A stretch of 25,063 nucleotides of DNA from JBFXDI01 sp050181295. Its GTDB lineage: Bacteria; Pseudomonadota; Alphaproteobacteria; Rhizobiales; Aestuariivirgaceae. Below the pieces are notes generated by a model that was given only the letters and a program-made list of their open reading frames with translations, did not search any database and had not been told where the DNA came from. The DNA is taken from contig JBFXDI010000053.1 in the NCBI GenBank assembly GCA_050181295.1, forward strand, positions 1 through 25,063. The letters are read 5' to 3'. The position numbers were made by a program, and so were the translations under genes. This document shows positions 1-7,943 of this stretch, piece by piece; position 1 is the first letter of the stretch, and each line of letters begins with the position of its first letter.

Positions 1-2
1 CC

Positions 3-575
3 GACGAGCTCACGGGCAAGAACAATGTCGTGCCGGAGATGACCGACGTCATGCACCTGGCCGTCCGATATGTGGGGGGCGAGCCCTGCACCGGCGACAA
101 GGCGATCCAGAAGCAGGTGCGCGACAAGATCGTCGCGGCCAAGGTCCACTGGATCTCCATGGACTACGCCAACCCCGAGAAGTACTCCAAGGACGACGTC
201 GGCGCCGGCGTCAACTGGAACGGCTGGTCGTTCCGGGCGCGGCTGCAGAACGACAAGCTCGTATACGGATATCCCAAGGAAGGCTATCCGATCTGGATGG
301 ACAACGTGTCGGTGCTCAAGGACGCCAAGAATCCGGAGAACGCCAAGCTCTTCCAGAACTTCATCATGGTGCCGGAACATGCGGGTATGATCTCGACCTT
401 CGCCCGCTATGCGAACGGCATCAAGGGTTCCGAAAAGTTCATGCCGGCCGACATGGTCAATGCGCCGGAAGTCAAGATTCCGGAGCAGTTCGCAAGCGGC
501 GGCCAGTTCATGGTGACCTGCCCACCCGAAGTGAACGAGCTCTATACGGCGATCTGGACCGAGTTGCAGAAGTAG
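3..575 (+). CDS. Polyamine-type ABC transporter periplasmic substrate-binding protein, C-terminal part
   Basis: This gene enters from the left edge already open, and 190 C-terminal residues are visible. The sequence resembles PotD/PotF-type extracellular solute-binding proteins, which deliver spermidine or putrescine to an ABC importer. Matching features are a GYPKEGYPIWMDN segment followed by a helix with DAKNPENAKLFQNF and the EHAGMISTFARYANGI stretch typical of the C-terminal lobe. The N-terminal lobe, signal peptide and most ligand contacts lie outside the window, so the exact substrate cannot be read. No permease or ATPase gene follows; if the transporter is complete, its other parts must lie to the left. 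A strong hairpin terminator begins 24 bases after the stop, so the gene is probably the last of its operon. Family call is fairly secure; polyamine specificity is an inference. Confidence 0.85.
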   Translation, partial: DELTGKNNVVPEMTDVMHLAVRYVGGEPCTGDKAIQKQVRDKIVAAKVHWISMDYANPEKYSKDDVGAGVNWNGWSFRARLQNDKLVYGYPKEGYPIWMDNVSVLKDAKNPENAKLFQNFIMVPEHAGMISTFARYANGIKGSEKFMPADMVNAPEVKIPEQFASGGQFMVTCPPEVNELYTAIWTELQK

Positions 576-599
576 ATCTTCAGCGCAGGCTCAAGCGTC

Positions 600-630
600 A
601 TGGCCGGGCTCGACCCGGCCATCCCTTTTT
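600..630 (+). terminator. Rho-independent terminator after the solute-binding protein gene
   Basis: A perfect 9-bp stem (ATGGCCGGG pairing with CCCGGCCAT) with a 5-base CTCGA loop is followed by CCC and a run of five T. It lies 24 bases past the stop codon. The same hairpin, read as protein, gives MAGLDPAI, a string I recall being repeatedly mispredicted as a gene start in Hyphomicrobiales, so it is probably also a member of a dispersed intergenic repeat family. Confidence 0.8.
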
Positions 631-668
631 GCTCAGCTCGCGGTGAATGGAAGGATGGGAGAAAACGG

Positions 669-2096
669 ATGCCCGATCTCGATCTCTGCTATCTGCCCGC
701 AGCCGAGGCGCTGAAGCGCTTCCGCGCCAAGACGCTTTCGCCGGTCGAGCTCATGCGGGCCGTCATCGCGCGCGCGGAGGCCACCCAGAAGAAGACCAGG
801 GCCTTCACCTACACCCATTTCGACGAGGCGATGGATCTCGCCCGCAAGGCCGAGGCGAAGTACGCCAGGGGCGCCCGCACGGGCGCGCTCGAGGGCCTTC
901 CCGTGGCCATCAAGGACGAGAGCTATATCGCGGGCAAGCCCACATCCAACGGCTCGCTCATCCTCAAGGACTTCGTGGCGGAAGCGACGTCGCCCATCAA
1001 CGAGCGCATCCTCAGGGCCGGCGGCATCGTGCATGCGCGCACCGCGACGCCCGAATTCTCCTGTGCCGGCTACACCTGGTCGAGGCTCTGGGGCGTCACC
1101 CGCAACCCTTGGAACACGCGGTACACGCCGGGCGGCTCGTCCGGCGGGGCAGGGGCCGCGCTCGCCGCGGGCACCTGCGCGCTCGCGACGGGATCCGACA
1201 TCGGCGGCTCGATCCGCATCCCGGCCTCGGCTTCCGGCGTCGTCGGCTTCAAGCCGCCCTACGGGCGCAACCCGGACGATCCGCCCTTCAATCTCGACTT
1301 CTACTGCCACACCGGCCCCATGGCGCGCGGCGTCGCCGACACCATCCTGCTCCAGAACGTGATGTGCGGCCCGAGCCCCCTGGATATCGCGAGCCTCAGG
1401 CCGAAGCTCACGCTGCCGATGGACTACAAACCCATCAAGGGCTGGAAGATCGCCTTCTCCCTGGACCTCGGCGGCTTCGAGATCGACCGCGAGGTGCGCC
1501 GCAACACGCTTGCGGCGCTCGACGTCTTCCGCTCGCTCGGCGCGGAGGTCACGGAGGTGAACCTCGGCTGGGGACCGGAGGTGCTCAAGGCTGGCCTCAC
1601 TTATCTCGACCATCTCTTCGGCGCCTATGTGTCGAAGCTGCTCAAGACGCATGGGCGGAACATGACCACCTATGCACGCGCCTTCGCGAAGAGGGGAAGC
1701 AACTCGACGGCGGTGGACTTCATCCGCACCTACGAGGTGGCGAACGCGATGTATGCGACGCTCGGGCCGCTCCTGGAGAAGCACAACGTGCTTGTCTGCC
1801 CGACGCTCGCCATTCCGGCGGTCAAGGCCGATCACGACCAGTCGAAGGACAAGGTCGCGGTCAACGGCAAGTCCGTGCATCCCACCCTCGGCTGGGCGCT
1901 CACCGTGCCGTTCAACACGCTGAGCCGCTGCCCGGTCCTGGCGGTCCCCTCGGGACGCGCGAAGAACGGCGTGCCGACCGGCATCCAGATCGTTGGGCGC
2001 AGCTATTCCGACGCCGTCGTGTTTCAGGCCGGCATGGCCTACGAGGCGGCGCTCGGAGGCTGGTACGGGACTGAGGAGAACCGGCCCCGCCTCTGA
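669..2096 (+). CDS. Amidase signature (AS) family hydrolase
   Basis: This is a 475-residue hydrolase of the amidase signature family, which cleaves carboxylic amides to acid and ammonia. The Ser-cisSer-Lys triad is visible: Lys82 in PVAIKDE, Ser157 in the GGSSGG motif, and nucleophile Ser181 in SDIGGSIR. The 75- and 24-residue spacings match those of the family. I chose the ATG at 669, preceded by GGGAGA. An earlier in-frame ATG at 600 lies inside the terminator hairpin of the previous gene, so translation from there is unlikely. The true substrate cannot be read from sequence; the Glu-tRNA amidotransferase subunit GatA is unlikely because no gatB or gatC is adjacent. It is transcribed separately from the upstream transporter gene, although a link to nitrogen scavenging is possible. 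Confidence 0.9.
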   Translation: MPDLDLCYLPAAEALKRFRAKTLSPVELMRAVIARAEATQKKTRAFTYTHFDEAMDLARKAEAKYARGARTGALEGLPVAIKDESYIAGKPTSNGSLILKDFVAEATSPINERILRAGGIVHARTATPEFSCAGYTWSRLWGVTRNPWNTRYTPGGSSGGAGAALAAGTCALATGSDIGGSIRIPASASGVVGFKPPYGRNPDDPPFNLDFYCHTGPMARGVADTILLQNVMCGPSPLDIASLRPKLTLPMDYKPIKGWKIAFSLDLGGFEIDREVRRNTLAALDVFRSLGAEVTEVNLGWGPEVLKAGLTYLDHLFGAYVSKLLKTHGRNMTTYARAFAKRGSNSTAVDFIRTYEVANAMYATLGPLLEKHNVLVCPTLAIPAVKADHDQSKDKVAVNGKSVHPTLGWALTVPFNTLSRCPVLAVPSGRAKNGVPTGIQIVGRSYSDAVVFQAGMAYEAALGGWYGTEENRPRL

Positions 2097-2114
2097 CCGT
2101 CCGCCCGCCTCACA

Positions 2115-2159
2115 CCAAGTTATCCACAATCCGCAATCCCTTGTAAGGGCTTGGTTTTT
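2115..2159 (+). terminator. Possible terminator of the amidase gene
   Basis: CCAAG (2115-2119) can pair with CTTGG (2150-2154), with an inner CCCTT/AAGGG hairpin (2138-2149), followed immediately by five T. The 5' side carries an 18-base bulge, so the structure is imperfect and the call is weak. Confidence 0.4.
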
Positions 2160-2172
2160 ACGGCCTTGCCGG

Positions 2173-2201
2173 CTGTCACACGGCTGTCGTCCGACTGTTG
2201 C
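2173..2201 (+). promoter_or_regulatory. Pho box (PhoB binding site) of the pst operon
   Basis: Three direct repeats, CTGTCAC, CTGTCGT and CTGTTGC, start at 2173, 2184 and 2195, giving an exact 11-bp period with 4-base spacers (ACGG, CCGA). The first two form the standard 18-bp Pho box recognised by phosphorylated PhoB. A weak -10 candidate, CATAGA, begins at 2201, about 10 bases after the 18-bp box, which is the spacing used where PhoB replaces -35 recognition. Since phoB is the last gene of this operon, the site implies positive autoregulation under phosphate starvation. Confidence 0.85.
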
Positions 2202-2315
2202 ATAGACGTAGCCGCGGCTGCCTAGGTTCGAGGCGCCGCTGAGGAATTCCACAGAAACGGCGGAAGCGGCCGCTGAGGCCCACAGGAATCCAGCCACTCC
2301 AAGGAGACAAGGACC

Positions 2316-3359
2316 GTGAGAAAGACACTTCTCTTCGCCGCCAGCCTCATGGCGCTCGCCGTTTCGGCCGGCGCTGCGGAGGCGCGCGACCAGATCCGCG
2401 TCGTCGGATCATCGACCGTCTATCCCTTCACCACCGCGGTCGCCGAGCAGTTCGGTCGCGCCGGCTCGTTCAAGACGCCGGTCGTCGAATCGACGGGCAC
2501 CGGCGGCGGCTTCAAGCTCTTCTGTGCCGGCGTCGGCCCGGATCACCCGGATGTCTCGAACGCGTCCCGCGCCATCAAGAAAAGCGAGTACGAAACCTGC
2601 CAGAAGAACGGCGTGACCGACATCGTGGAGCTGAAGATCGGCTTCGACGGCATCGTCATCGCCAACGCCAAGAGCGGCCCCGACTTCAAGGTCACCCGCA
2701 CCCAGCTCTTCCAGGCGCTCGCCAAGGAACTGCCGGGCGCCGACGGCAAGCTCGCCGCCAACCCCTATAAGAACTGGAGCGACATCGACGCTTCGCTCCC
2801 CAACGAGAAGATCGAGGTGCTGGGCCCGCCGCCGACATCGGGCACCCGCGATGCCTTCCTCGAGCTCGTCATGGAGAAAGGCGCCGAGGGCATCGACTCC
2901 CTGAAAGCGCTCAAGAAGGACGACTCCAAGGCTTTCGAGACCGTCTGGAAGTCGATCCGCGAGGACGGCGCCTATATCGACGCCGGCGAGAACGACAACC
3001 TCATCGTCCAGAAGCTCGACGCCAATCCAGAGGCAGTCGGCATCTTCGGCTATTCGTTCCTCGAGGAGAACATGGCCAAGATCAAGGGCGCCGAGCTCGA
3101 GGGCGAGGTTCCGACCTTCGACGACATCGCCGACGGATCCTACAAGGCCGCGCGCCCGCTCTTCGTCTACTTCAAGAAGCAGCATGTGGACCTCGTTCCG
3201 GGCCTCAAGGAGTTCGTCGAGGAGTACGCCTCCGACAAGGCCATGGGCGATGAAGGCTACCTTTCCGAGAAGGGCCTTGTGCCGCTCCCGACCGACATGC
3301 GCGCGAAGGCCGAGGAGGACGCCAAGTCCCTGAAGCCGATCGAGCAGCCGACCTCCTGA
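2316..3359 (+). CDS. pstS: Phosphate ABC transporter periplasmic binding protein PstS
   Basis: PstS captures inorganic phosphate in the periplasm and hands it to the PstCA permease. The 347-residue precursor begins with a classical signal peptide (MRKTLLF followed by an Ala/Leu core), with likely cleavage after AEA at residue 23. Phosphate-binding loops are recognisable: VGSSTVYPF near the mature N-terminus, ESTGTGGGF, and TSGTRDAF. The start is a GTG with a strong AAGGAGA ribosome site at 2301-2307. It is the first gene of pstSCAB-phoU-phoB and sits about 115 bases downstream of a Pho box, so it should be induced when phosphate is scarce. A long stem-loop lies directly after its stop codon. 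Length and motifs are normal for the longer PstS type. Confidence 0.95.
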   Translation: MRKTLLFAASLMALAVSAGAAEARDQIRVVGSSTVYPFTTAVAEQFGRAGSFKTPVVESTGTGGGFKLFCAGVGPDHPDVSNASRAIKKSEYETCQKNGVTDIVELKIGFDGIVIANAKSGPDFKVTRTQLFQALAKELPGADGKLAANPYKNWSDIDASLPNEKIEVLGPPPTSGTRDAFLELVMEKGAEGIDSLKALKKDDSKAFETVWKSIREDGAYIDAGENDNLIVQKLDANPEAVGIFGYSFLEENMAKIKGAELEGEVPTFDDIADGSYKAARPLFVYFKKQHVDLVPGLKEFVEEYASDKAMGDEGYLSEKGLVPLPTDMRAKAEEDAKSLKPIEQPTS

Positions 3360-3372
3360 CCGCAACTTAACG

Positions 3373-3411
3373 GTTCCGCTTCCCCGCCCGTCCGAAGCAG
3401 GGAAGCGGAAC
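3373..3411 (+). other. Intercistronic stem-loop between pstS and pstC
   Basis: GTTCCGCTTCCC (3373-3384) and GGGAAGCGGAAC (3400-3411) form a perfect 12-bp stem with a 15-base loop. No T-run follows, so it is not a standard terminator. Its place directly after the binding-protein gene suggests a 3' stabilising hairpin or partial transcription stop that gives more pstS than pstCAB message. That role is an inference from position. Confidence 0.75.
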
Positions 3412-3427
3412 GTCCCGGACAGTATTC

Positions 3428-4801
3428 ATGTCCTCCGTCTTCCTGCTCCTTCTCGTGGTTTTTGGCCTTGCCGCCTATACGGCCGGGAGGGCGCGGAGTG
3501 CCGCCCAGCTCAGGGCGGGGGCAAAGCTCCATTCGCTGCCAAGCTATCATGGGCTCTTCCTGGCGGTCGCGACGGTGGCGCCTATGCTCGCCGTCTTCGT
3601 GCTCTGGTCCCCGGTCGCGCCGCACGTCATCGAGTCGCATGCGCTCTCGATCCTGCCGCAGGACCTGCAGCCGACCGATGCGCTCTCGCGCGCGACGCGG
3701 ATCCGCGAAATCCTTCTCGTGGCTGACGGCCAACCCGCCACCGGCATCAGCGATGCCGTGCGCGCGGCAGGCGAAGCCTACGCCTCCTGGCGCTCCTTCA
3801 GCGACTGGGGCAGGCTCGGACTGGGGCTCCTTCTCGCGGCGCTCGGCTTTGTCTGGGCCTATGGCAAGCTCGCGCCGGATTTCCGGGCCCGCAACCGCTT
3901 CGAGCGCGCGGTGCTCGTCATTCTCGTCGCCTGCTCGGCCATTGCGGTCCTCACGACCGTCGGCATCGTGCTTTCGGTGCTGTTCGAGACGCTGCGCTTC
4001 TTCGCGCGCTATCCCTGGTATGATTTTCTCTTCGGGTTGCAGTGGTCGCCGCAGACGGCGATCCGCGAGGATCAGGTCGGCCAGTCGGGCGCCTTCGGTG
4101 CGATCCCGCTCTTCGCCGGCACCACGCTCATCATGCTCATCGCCATGCTGGTGGCGGCCCCGATCGGGTTGTTCTCAGCCATCTACATGGCGGAATACGC
4201 GACCCCCCGGTTCCGCGCCGCGGCCAAGCCCCTTCTCGAGATTCTCGCCGGCGTGCCGACCGTCGTCTTCGGCTTCTTCGCGGCGCTGACGGTGGCGCCC
4301 TTCGTGCGCCATGCCGGCCAGTCGATCGGCCTCGACGTCGCTTCGGAAAGCGCGCTCGCGGCGGGCCTGGTCATGGGGGTGATGATCATCCCCTTCGTGT
4401 CCTCCCTTTCCGATGACGTGATCAACGCCGTGCCGCAATCGCTGCGCGACGGCTCCTACGCCATGGGCGCCACCCGCTCGGAAACCATCAAGAAGGTGGT
4501 GCTGCCGGCGGCGCTGCCGGGCATCGTGTCCGCCCTCATGCTCGCCGTCAGCCGCGCCGTCGGGGAGACCATGATCGTGGTCATGGCGGCGGGGCTCGCC
4601 GGCAACCTCACGTTCAACCCGCTCGAGGCGGTGACCACCGTCACGGTGCAGATCAAGACGCTGCTGGTCGGCGACCAGGAGTTCGACAGCTCCAAGACGC
4701 TCTCGGCGTTTGCGCTCGGCTTCGTCCTCTTCTTCTTCACCCTCACGCTCAACTTCATCGCGCTCCGGGTCGTGCAGCGCTACCGGGAACAGTATGACTG
4801 A
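3428..4801 (+). CDS. pstC: Phosphate ABC transporter permease PstC (long form)
   Basis: PstC is one of two inner-membrane subunits forming the phosphate channel. The protein has 457 residues. The C-terminal half is the usual binding-protein-dependent permease domain, with the ATPase-contact (EAA) loop at about residues 344-366 (YAMGATRSETIKKVVLPAALPGI). The first 200 or so residues form an extension with membrane segments near 3-17, 41-60, 128-146 and 162-186 and a soluble section at about 65-125; the shorter enterobacterial PstC lacks most of this. The extended form is common in alphaproteobacteria. The gene follows pstS after a 68-base gap with a stem-loop and overlaps pstA by 8 bases, so the two permease subunits are probably translationally coupled. 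Confidence 0.93.
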   Translation: MSSVFLLLLVVFGLAAYTAGRARSAAQLRAGAKLHSLPSYHGLFLAVATVAPMLAVFVLWSPVAPHVIESHALSILPQDLQPTDALSRATRIREILLVADGQPATGISDAVRAAGEAYASWRSFSDWGRLGLGLLLAALGFVWAYGKLAPDFRARNRFERAVLVILVACSAIAVLTTVGIVLSVLFETLRFFARYPWYDFLFGLQWSPQTAIREDQVGQSGAFGAIPLFAGTTLIMLIAMLVAAPIGLFSAIYMAEYATPRFRAAAKPLLEILAGVPTVVFGFFAALTVAPFVRHAGQSIGLDVASESALAAGLVMGVMIIPFVSSLSDDVINAVPQSLRDGSYAMGATRSETIKKVVLPAALPGIVSALMLAVSRAVGETMIVVMAAGLAGNLTFNPLEAVTTVTVQIKTLLVGDQEFDSSKTLSAFALGFVLFFFTLTLNFIALRVVQRYREQYD

Positions 4802-6341
4802 CGTCGCGGCGACCCCATCCCTTCCCTCCGCCGGCGCACAAGCCCGCATCGCCCGCCGCTACCGGGCAGAGCGCCGCTTCCGGCTCTACGGCATCGCGGC
4901 CATCGCCTTTGCCGGCATCTTCCTGGTGGTGCTTCTCGCCGATATCCTGACCAAGGCATGGCCCGCCTTCACCCAGACCGTGCTCGACCTTCCCGTGACG
5001 GTCGAAGCCTCCGAGGTCGATCCGGACGGCACGAAGGATCCGGCCGTCATCGCGAAGGGAGACTTCATCGCCGTCGTGCGCAACAGCCTGCGCGCGGTTT
5101 TCCCGGACGTCACCGGCCGCGTGCCGCGGCGCCAGCTCAACGGACTTCTGAGCGTCGGGGCGGCGGACGAGCTCCGGAACCGGGTCGTGGCCGATCCCGC
5201 TCTCATCGGCCAGGAAGTGCGCGAGCCCCTCCTCCTCTCAGACGACGCCGACCTCTACTACAAGGGCTATGTCACGAAGATCGAGGAGTGGAGCGGCGGC
5301 GGCGACATCACGCCCAGCGCCACGAGCGGGGTGATCGCCTTCACGGTGGCGGACGGCATCATTCCGAAGGCGCCGCTCGGCGCCAGTCAGCCGAGCCGCC
5401 TTATCGCGCTCAACGGCGGGCTCGTGAAGCTCATCAGCCTCGAGGACGGCAAGGTCGAGGGCGAGACGCTCGTTCCGCTTGCCTCGACCGCGACGGCCGG
5501 GGCGGGGAGCTGGAAGCTCGTCACCTACGAAACCCCGGAAGGAAGCCGCCGGCTGTCCGACCAGGAGGTCACATGGCTCGAGGCGCTCAAGACCAAGGGC
5601 CTCGTTGAGAGCCGCTTCAACTTCTCCTTCTTCACCATGGGCGACAGCCGCGAGGCGGAGCTTGCGGGCATCCTCGGCGCGCTCGCGGGCTCGGCGCTGA
5701 CCATGCTGGTGACGCTCTTCCTCTGCCTGCCGGTCGGCGTGGCCGCGGCCATCTATCTTGAGGAGTTCGCGCCCAAGAATCGCTTCACCGAGATCATCGA
5801 GATCAACATCAACAACCTCGCGGCGGTGCCCTCGATCGTGTTCGGCCTGCTCGGCCTCGCGGTGTTCCTGGGCTTCTTCGGGCTTCCGCGGTCGGCGCCG
5901 CTGGTCGGCGGCCTGGTGCTGGCGCTGCTGGTACTCCCCACCATCATCATCGCCAGCCGCGCGGCGCTCAAGGCCGTGCCGCCCTCGATCCGCGAGGCGG
6001 CGCTCGGCGTCGGAGCCTCGCACCAGCAGGCCGTGTTCCACCACGTGCTGCCGCTCGCCATGCCCGGCATCCTCACCGGAACCATCATCGGCATGGCGCA
6101 CGCGCTGGGCGAGACGGCGCCGCTCCTCCTCATCGGCATGGTGGCCTTCATCGTCGACCCGCCCTCGGGCTTCACGAGCGCGGCGACGGCGCTTCCCGTC
6201 CAGATCTATCTCTGGTCGGACCTGCCGGAAATCGCCTTCCAGGCCAAGACGAGCGCTGCCATCATCGTGCTGCTCCTCTTCCTCTTTGCCATGAACGGCG
6301 CGGCCGTGCTGCTGCGCAAGCGCTTCGAGCGCCGCTGGTAG
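4794..6341 (+). CDS. pstA: Phosphate ABC transporter permease PstA (long form)
   Basis: PstA pairs with PstC in the phosphate channel. The predicted protein has 515 residues. A first membrane segment near residues 32-50 is followed by a large, mostly soluble domain to about residue 300 (the PstA N-terminal region described as DUF3333), then the multi-helix permease domain. The EAA-type loop lies at about residues 400-424 (LGVGASHQQAVFHHVLPLAMPGI). The ATG at 4794 overlaps the pstC stop by 8 bases; a longer in-frame opening from 4710 would lie inside pstC and reads as low-complexity Ser-rich sequence, so it is not used. PstA and PstC share the long-form architecture, suggesting that their extra domains evolved together. 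Confidence 0.93.
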   Translation: MTDVAATPSLPSAGAQARIARRYRAERRFRLYGIAAIAFAGIFLVVLLADILTKAWPAFTQTVLDLPVTVEASEVDPDGTKDPAVIAKGDFIAVVRNSLRAVFPDVTGRVPRRQLNGLLSVGAADELRNRVVADPALIGQEVREPLLLSDDADLYYKGYVTKIEEWSGGGDITPSATSGVIAFTVADGIIPKAPLGASQPSRLIALNGGLVKLISLEDGKVEGETLVPLASTATAGAGSWKLVTYETPEGSRRLSDQEVTWLEALKTKGLVESRFNFSFFTMGDSREAELAGILGALAGSALTMLVTLFLCLPVGVAAAIYLEEFAPKNRFTEIIEININNLAAVPSIVFGLLGLAVFLGFFGLPRSAPLVGGLVLALLVLPTIIIASRAALKAVPPSIREAALGVGASHQQAVFHHVLPLAMPGILTGTIIGMAHALGETAPLLLIGMVAFIVDPPSGFTSAATALPVQIYLWSDLPEIAFQAKTSAAIIVLLLFLFAMNGAAVLLRKRFERRW

Positions 6342-6375
6342 GCGGGTGTTGAAAGTCGAAAGAGAGTTCCCGATC

Positions 6376-7197
6376 ATGGACGCCATGACAACGATGAAAA
6401 CCTTCATGACCCCGGAAGTGCCGGCGGTCATGAGCGAAAGGCCGGTGAAGGTCAGCGCCCGCGGCGTCACCGTCCACTACGGCGAGAAGCAGGCGATCCA
6501 GCCGCTCGATATCGACATCCCGGACCGGGCGGTGTCGGCCTTCATCGGCCCCTCGGGTTGCGGCAAGTCCACCTTCCTGCGCTGCATCAACCGCATGAAC
6601 GACACCATCCCGACGGCGCGGGTGGGCGGGCGCATCGAGATGGACGGCCAGGATATCTACGATCCCAAGCTCGACGTGGTGCAGCTTCGGGCGCGGGTCG
6701 GCATGGTGTTCCAGAAGCCCAATCCCTTCCCGAAGTCGATCTACGAGAACGTCGCCTATGGCCCGCGCATCCACGGGCTCGCCTCGGGCAAGGCCGAGCT
6801 CGACGAAATCGTCGAGAAGAGCCTCAAGCGCGCGAGCCTCTTCGAGGAGGTGAAGGACCGCCTGGCGGCGCCGGGCACCGGCCTCTCGGGCGGCCAGCAG
6901 CAGCGGCTCTGCATCGCTCGCGCCGTCGCCGTCAATCCCGAGGTTATCCTCATGGACGAACCGTGCTCGGCGCTCGATCCCATCGCCACGGCGCGCATCG
7001 AGGAGCTGATCGACGAACTCAGGAAGAACTACTGCATCGTCATCGTCACGCATTCGATGCAGCAGGCGGCGCGCGTATCGCAGCTCACCGCTTTCTTCCA
7101 TCTCGGGAACCTGGTCGAGGTCGGTGACACCAGCGCCATCTTCACCAACCCGCAGGACAAGCGCACGCAGGACTACATCACCGGCCGTTTCGGCTAA
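6376..7197 (+). CDS. pstB: Phosphate ABC transporter ATPase PstB
   Basis: PstB hydrolyses ATP on the cytoplasmic face to drive phosphate import and, with PhoU, helps signal phosphate status. From the ATG at 6376 it has 273 residues. Motifs present in order are Walker A GPSGCGKST (58-66), Q-loop Gln113, signature LSGGQQQR (170-177), Walker B ILMDEP (191-196) and switch His226 in THSMQQ. A TTG at 6346 would add ten residues, but the purine-rich AAAGAGAG just before 6376 favours the ATG. The motif Arg-Cys-Ile-Asn-Arg-Met-Asn-Asp after Walker A is typical of PstB rather than of other importers. It follows pstA by 34 bases and precedes phoU by 34. Confidence 0.96.
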   Translation: MDAMTTMKTFMTPEVPAVMSERPVKVSARGVTVHYGEKQAIQPLDIDIPDRAVSAFIGPSGCGKSTFLRCINRMNDTIPTARVGGRIEMDGQDIYDPKLDVVQLRARVGMVFQKPNPFPKSIYENVAYGPRIHGLASGKAELDEIVEKSLKRASLFEEVKDRLAAPGTGLSGGQQQRLCIARAVAVNPEVILMDEPCSALDPIATARIEELIDELRKNYCIVIVTHSMQQAARVSQLTAFFHLGNLVEVGDTSAIFTNPQDKRTQDYITGRFG

Positions 7198-7231
7198 GCA
7201 TGCGACCGGACCCATCGAAGGAATGCCATCC

Positions 7232-7942
7232 ATGACCCAGCACATCGTCAGGGCCTATGACGACGAACTGGCGCAGCTCAAGACGATGATCTCCCAGATG
7301 GGCGGTCTCGCCGAGGAGGCGCTGGCCGAGGCGCTCGACGCGCTGTCGCAGCGCAACGTGGAACTCGCCGACGAGGTCATCGCGCGCGACGCCAAGATCG
7401 ACGAGCTCGAGCTCGAGGTGGAGGAGCGGGCGATCCAGACCATCGCCAAGCGCCAGCCCATGGCGCTCGACCTGCGCCAGATCATGGTGTCGATCCGTAT
7501 CGCCTCCGACCTCGAGCGCGTAGGCGATCTCGCCAAGAACATCGCCAAGCGCACGCACGCCATGCCGGCGCTGGTGGAGCCGCGCATCATGAAGGGCTTG
7601 AGCCGCATGGGCCAGCTGGCGCTCGGCCAGCTCAAGGACGTGCTCGACTCCTTCGGCGCGCTCGACGAGGAGAAGGCGATCGAGGTGTGGCGGTCGGACG
7701 AGGACATCGACGCCATCTACAACTCGGTCTTCCGCGAGCTCCTCACCTACATGATGGAGGACCCGCGCATGATCGGCATGGCGACGCACCTCCTCTTCGC
7801 CGCCAAGAACATCGAGCGCATCGGCGATCACTGCACCAATATCGCCGAAAATATCCACTATCTCGTGTCCGGCACGCAGCTCGCCGAGGCGCGGCCGAAG
7901 AAGGACCAGACGAGCACCATGCCCATCGACATCAAGGGCTGA
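7232..7942 (+). CDS. phoU: Phosphate signalling and transport regulator PhoU
   Basis: PhoU is a cytoplasmic helical protein that restrains Pst transport and keeps the PhoR-PhoB pathway off when phosphate is plentiful. The 236-residue product holds two PhoU repeats, each with its metal-binding motif: ERVGD at 95-99 and ERIGD at 195-199. The chosen ATG at 7232 has GAAGGA nine bases upstream; an in-frame ATG at 7223 overlaps this ribosome site and is less likely. The gene lies between pstB and phoB, with only one base separating it from phoB, so all three are expected on one message. The length is normal for the family. Confidence 0.95.
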   Translation: MTQHIVRAYDDELAQLKTMISQMGGLAEEALAEALDALSQRNVELADEVIARDAKIDELELEVEERAIQTIAKRQPMALDLRQIMVSIRIASDLERVGDLAKNIAKRTHAMPALVEPRIMKGLSRMGQLALGQLKDVLDSFGALDEEKAIEVWRSDEDIDAIYNSVFRELLTYMMEDPRMIGMATHLLFAAKNIERIGDHCTNIAENIHYLVSGTQLAEARPKKDQTSTMPIDIKG

Positions 7943-7943
7943 G

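Noticed and set aside
600..668. Upstream in-frame ATG that would extend the amidase by 23 residues
   Set aside because: The codons lie in a perfect terminator hairpin with a T-run, and the peptide MAGLDPAI is a known misannotation pattern. The ATG at 669 has its own purine-rich ribosome site.
633..2297. Long minus-strand open frame opposite the amidase
   Set aside because: It shows biased low-information composition and no motifs, whereas the plus strand holds the complete amidase triad.
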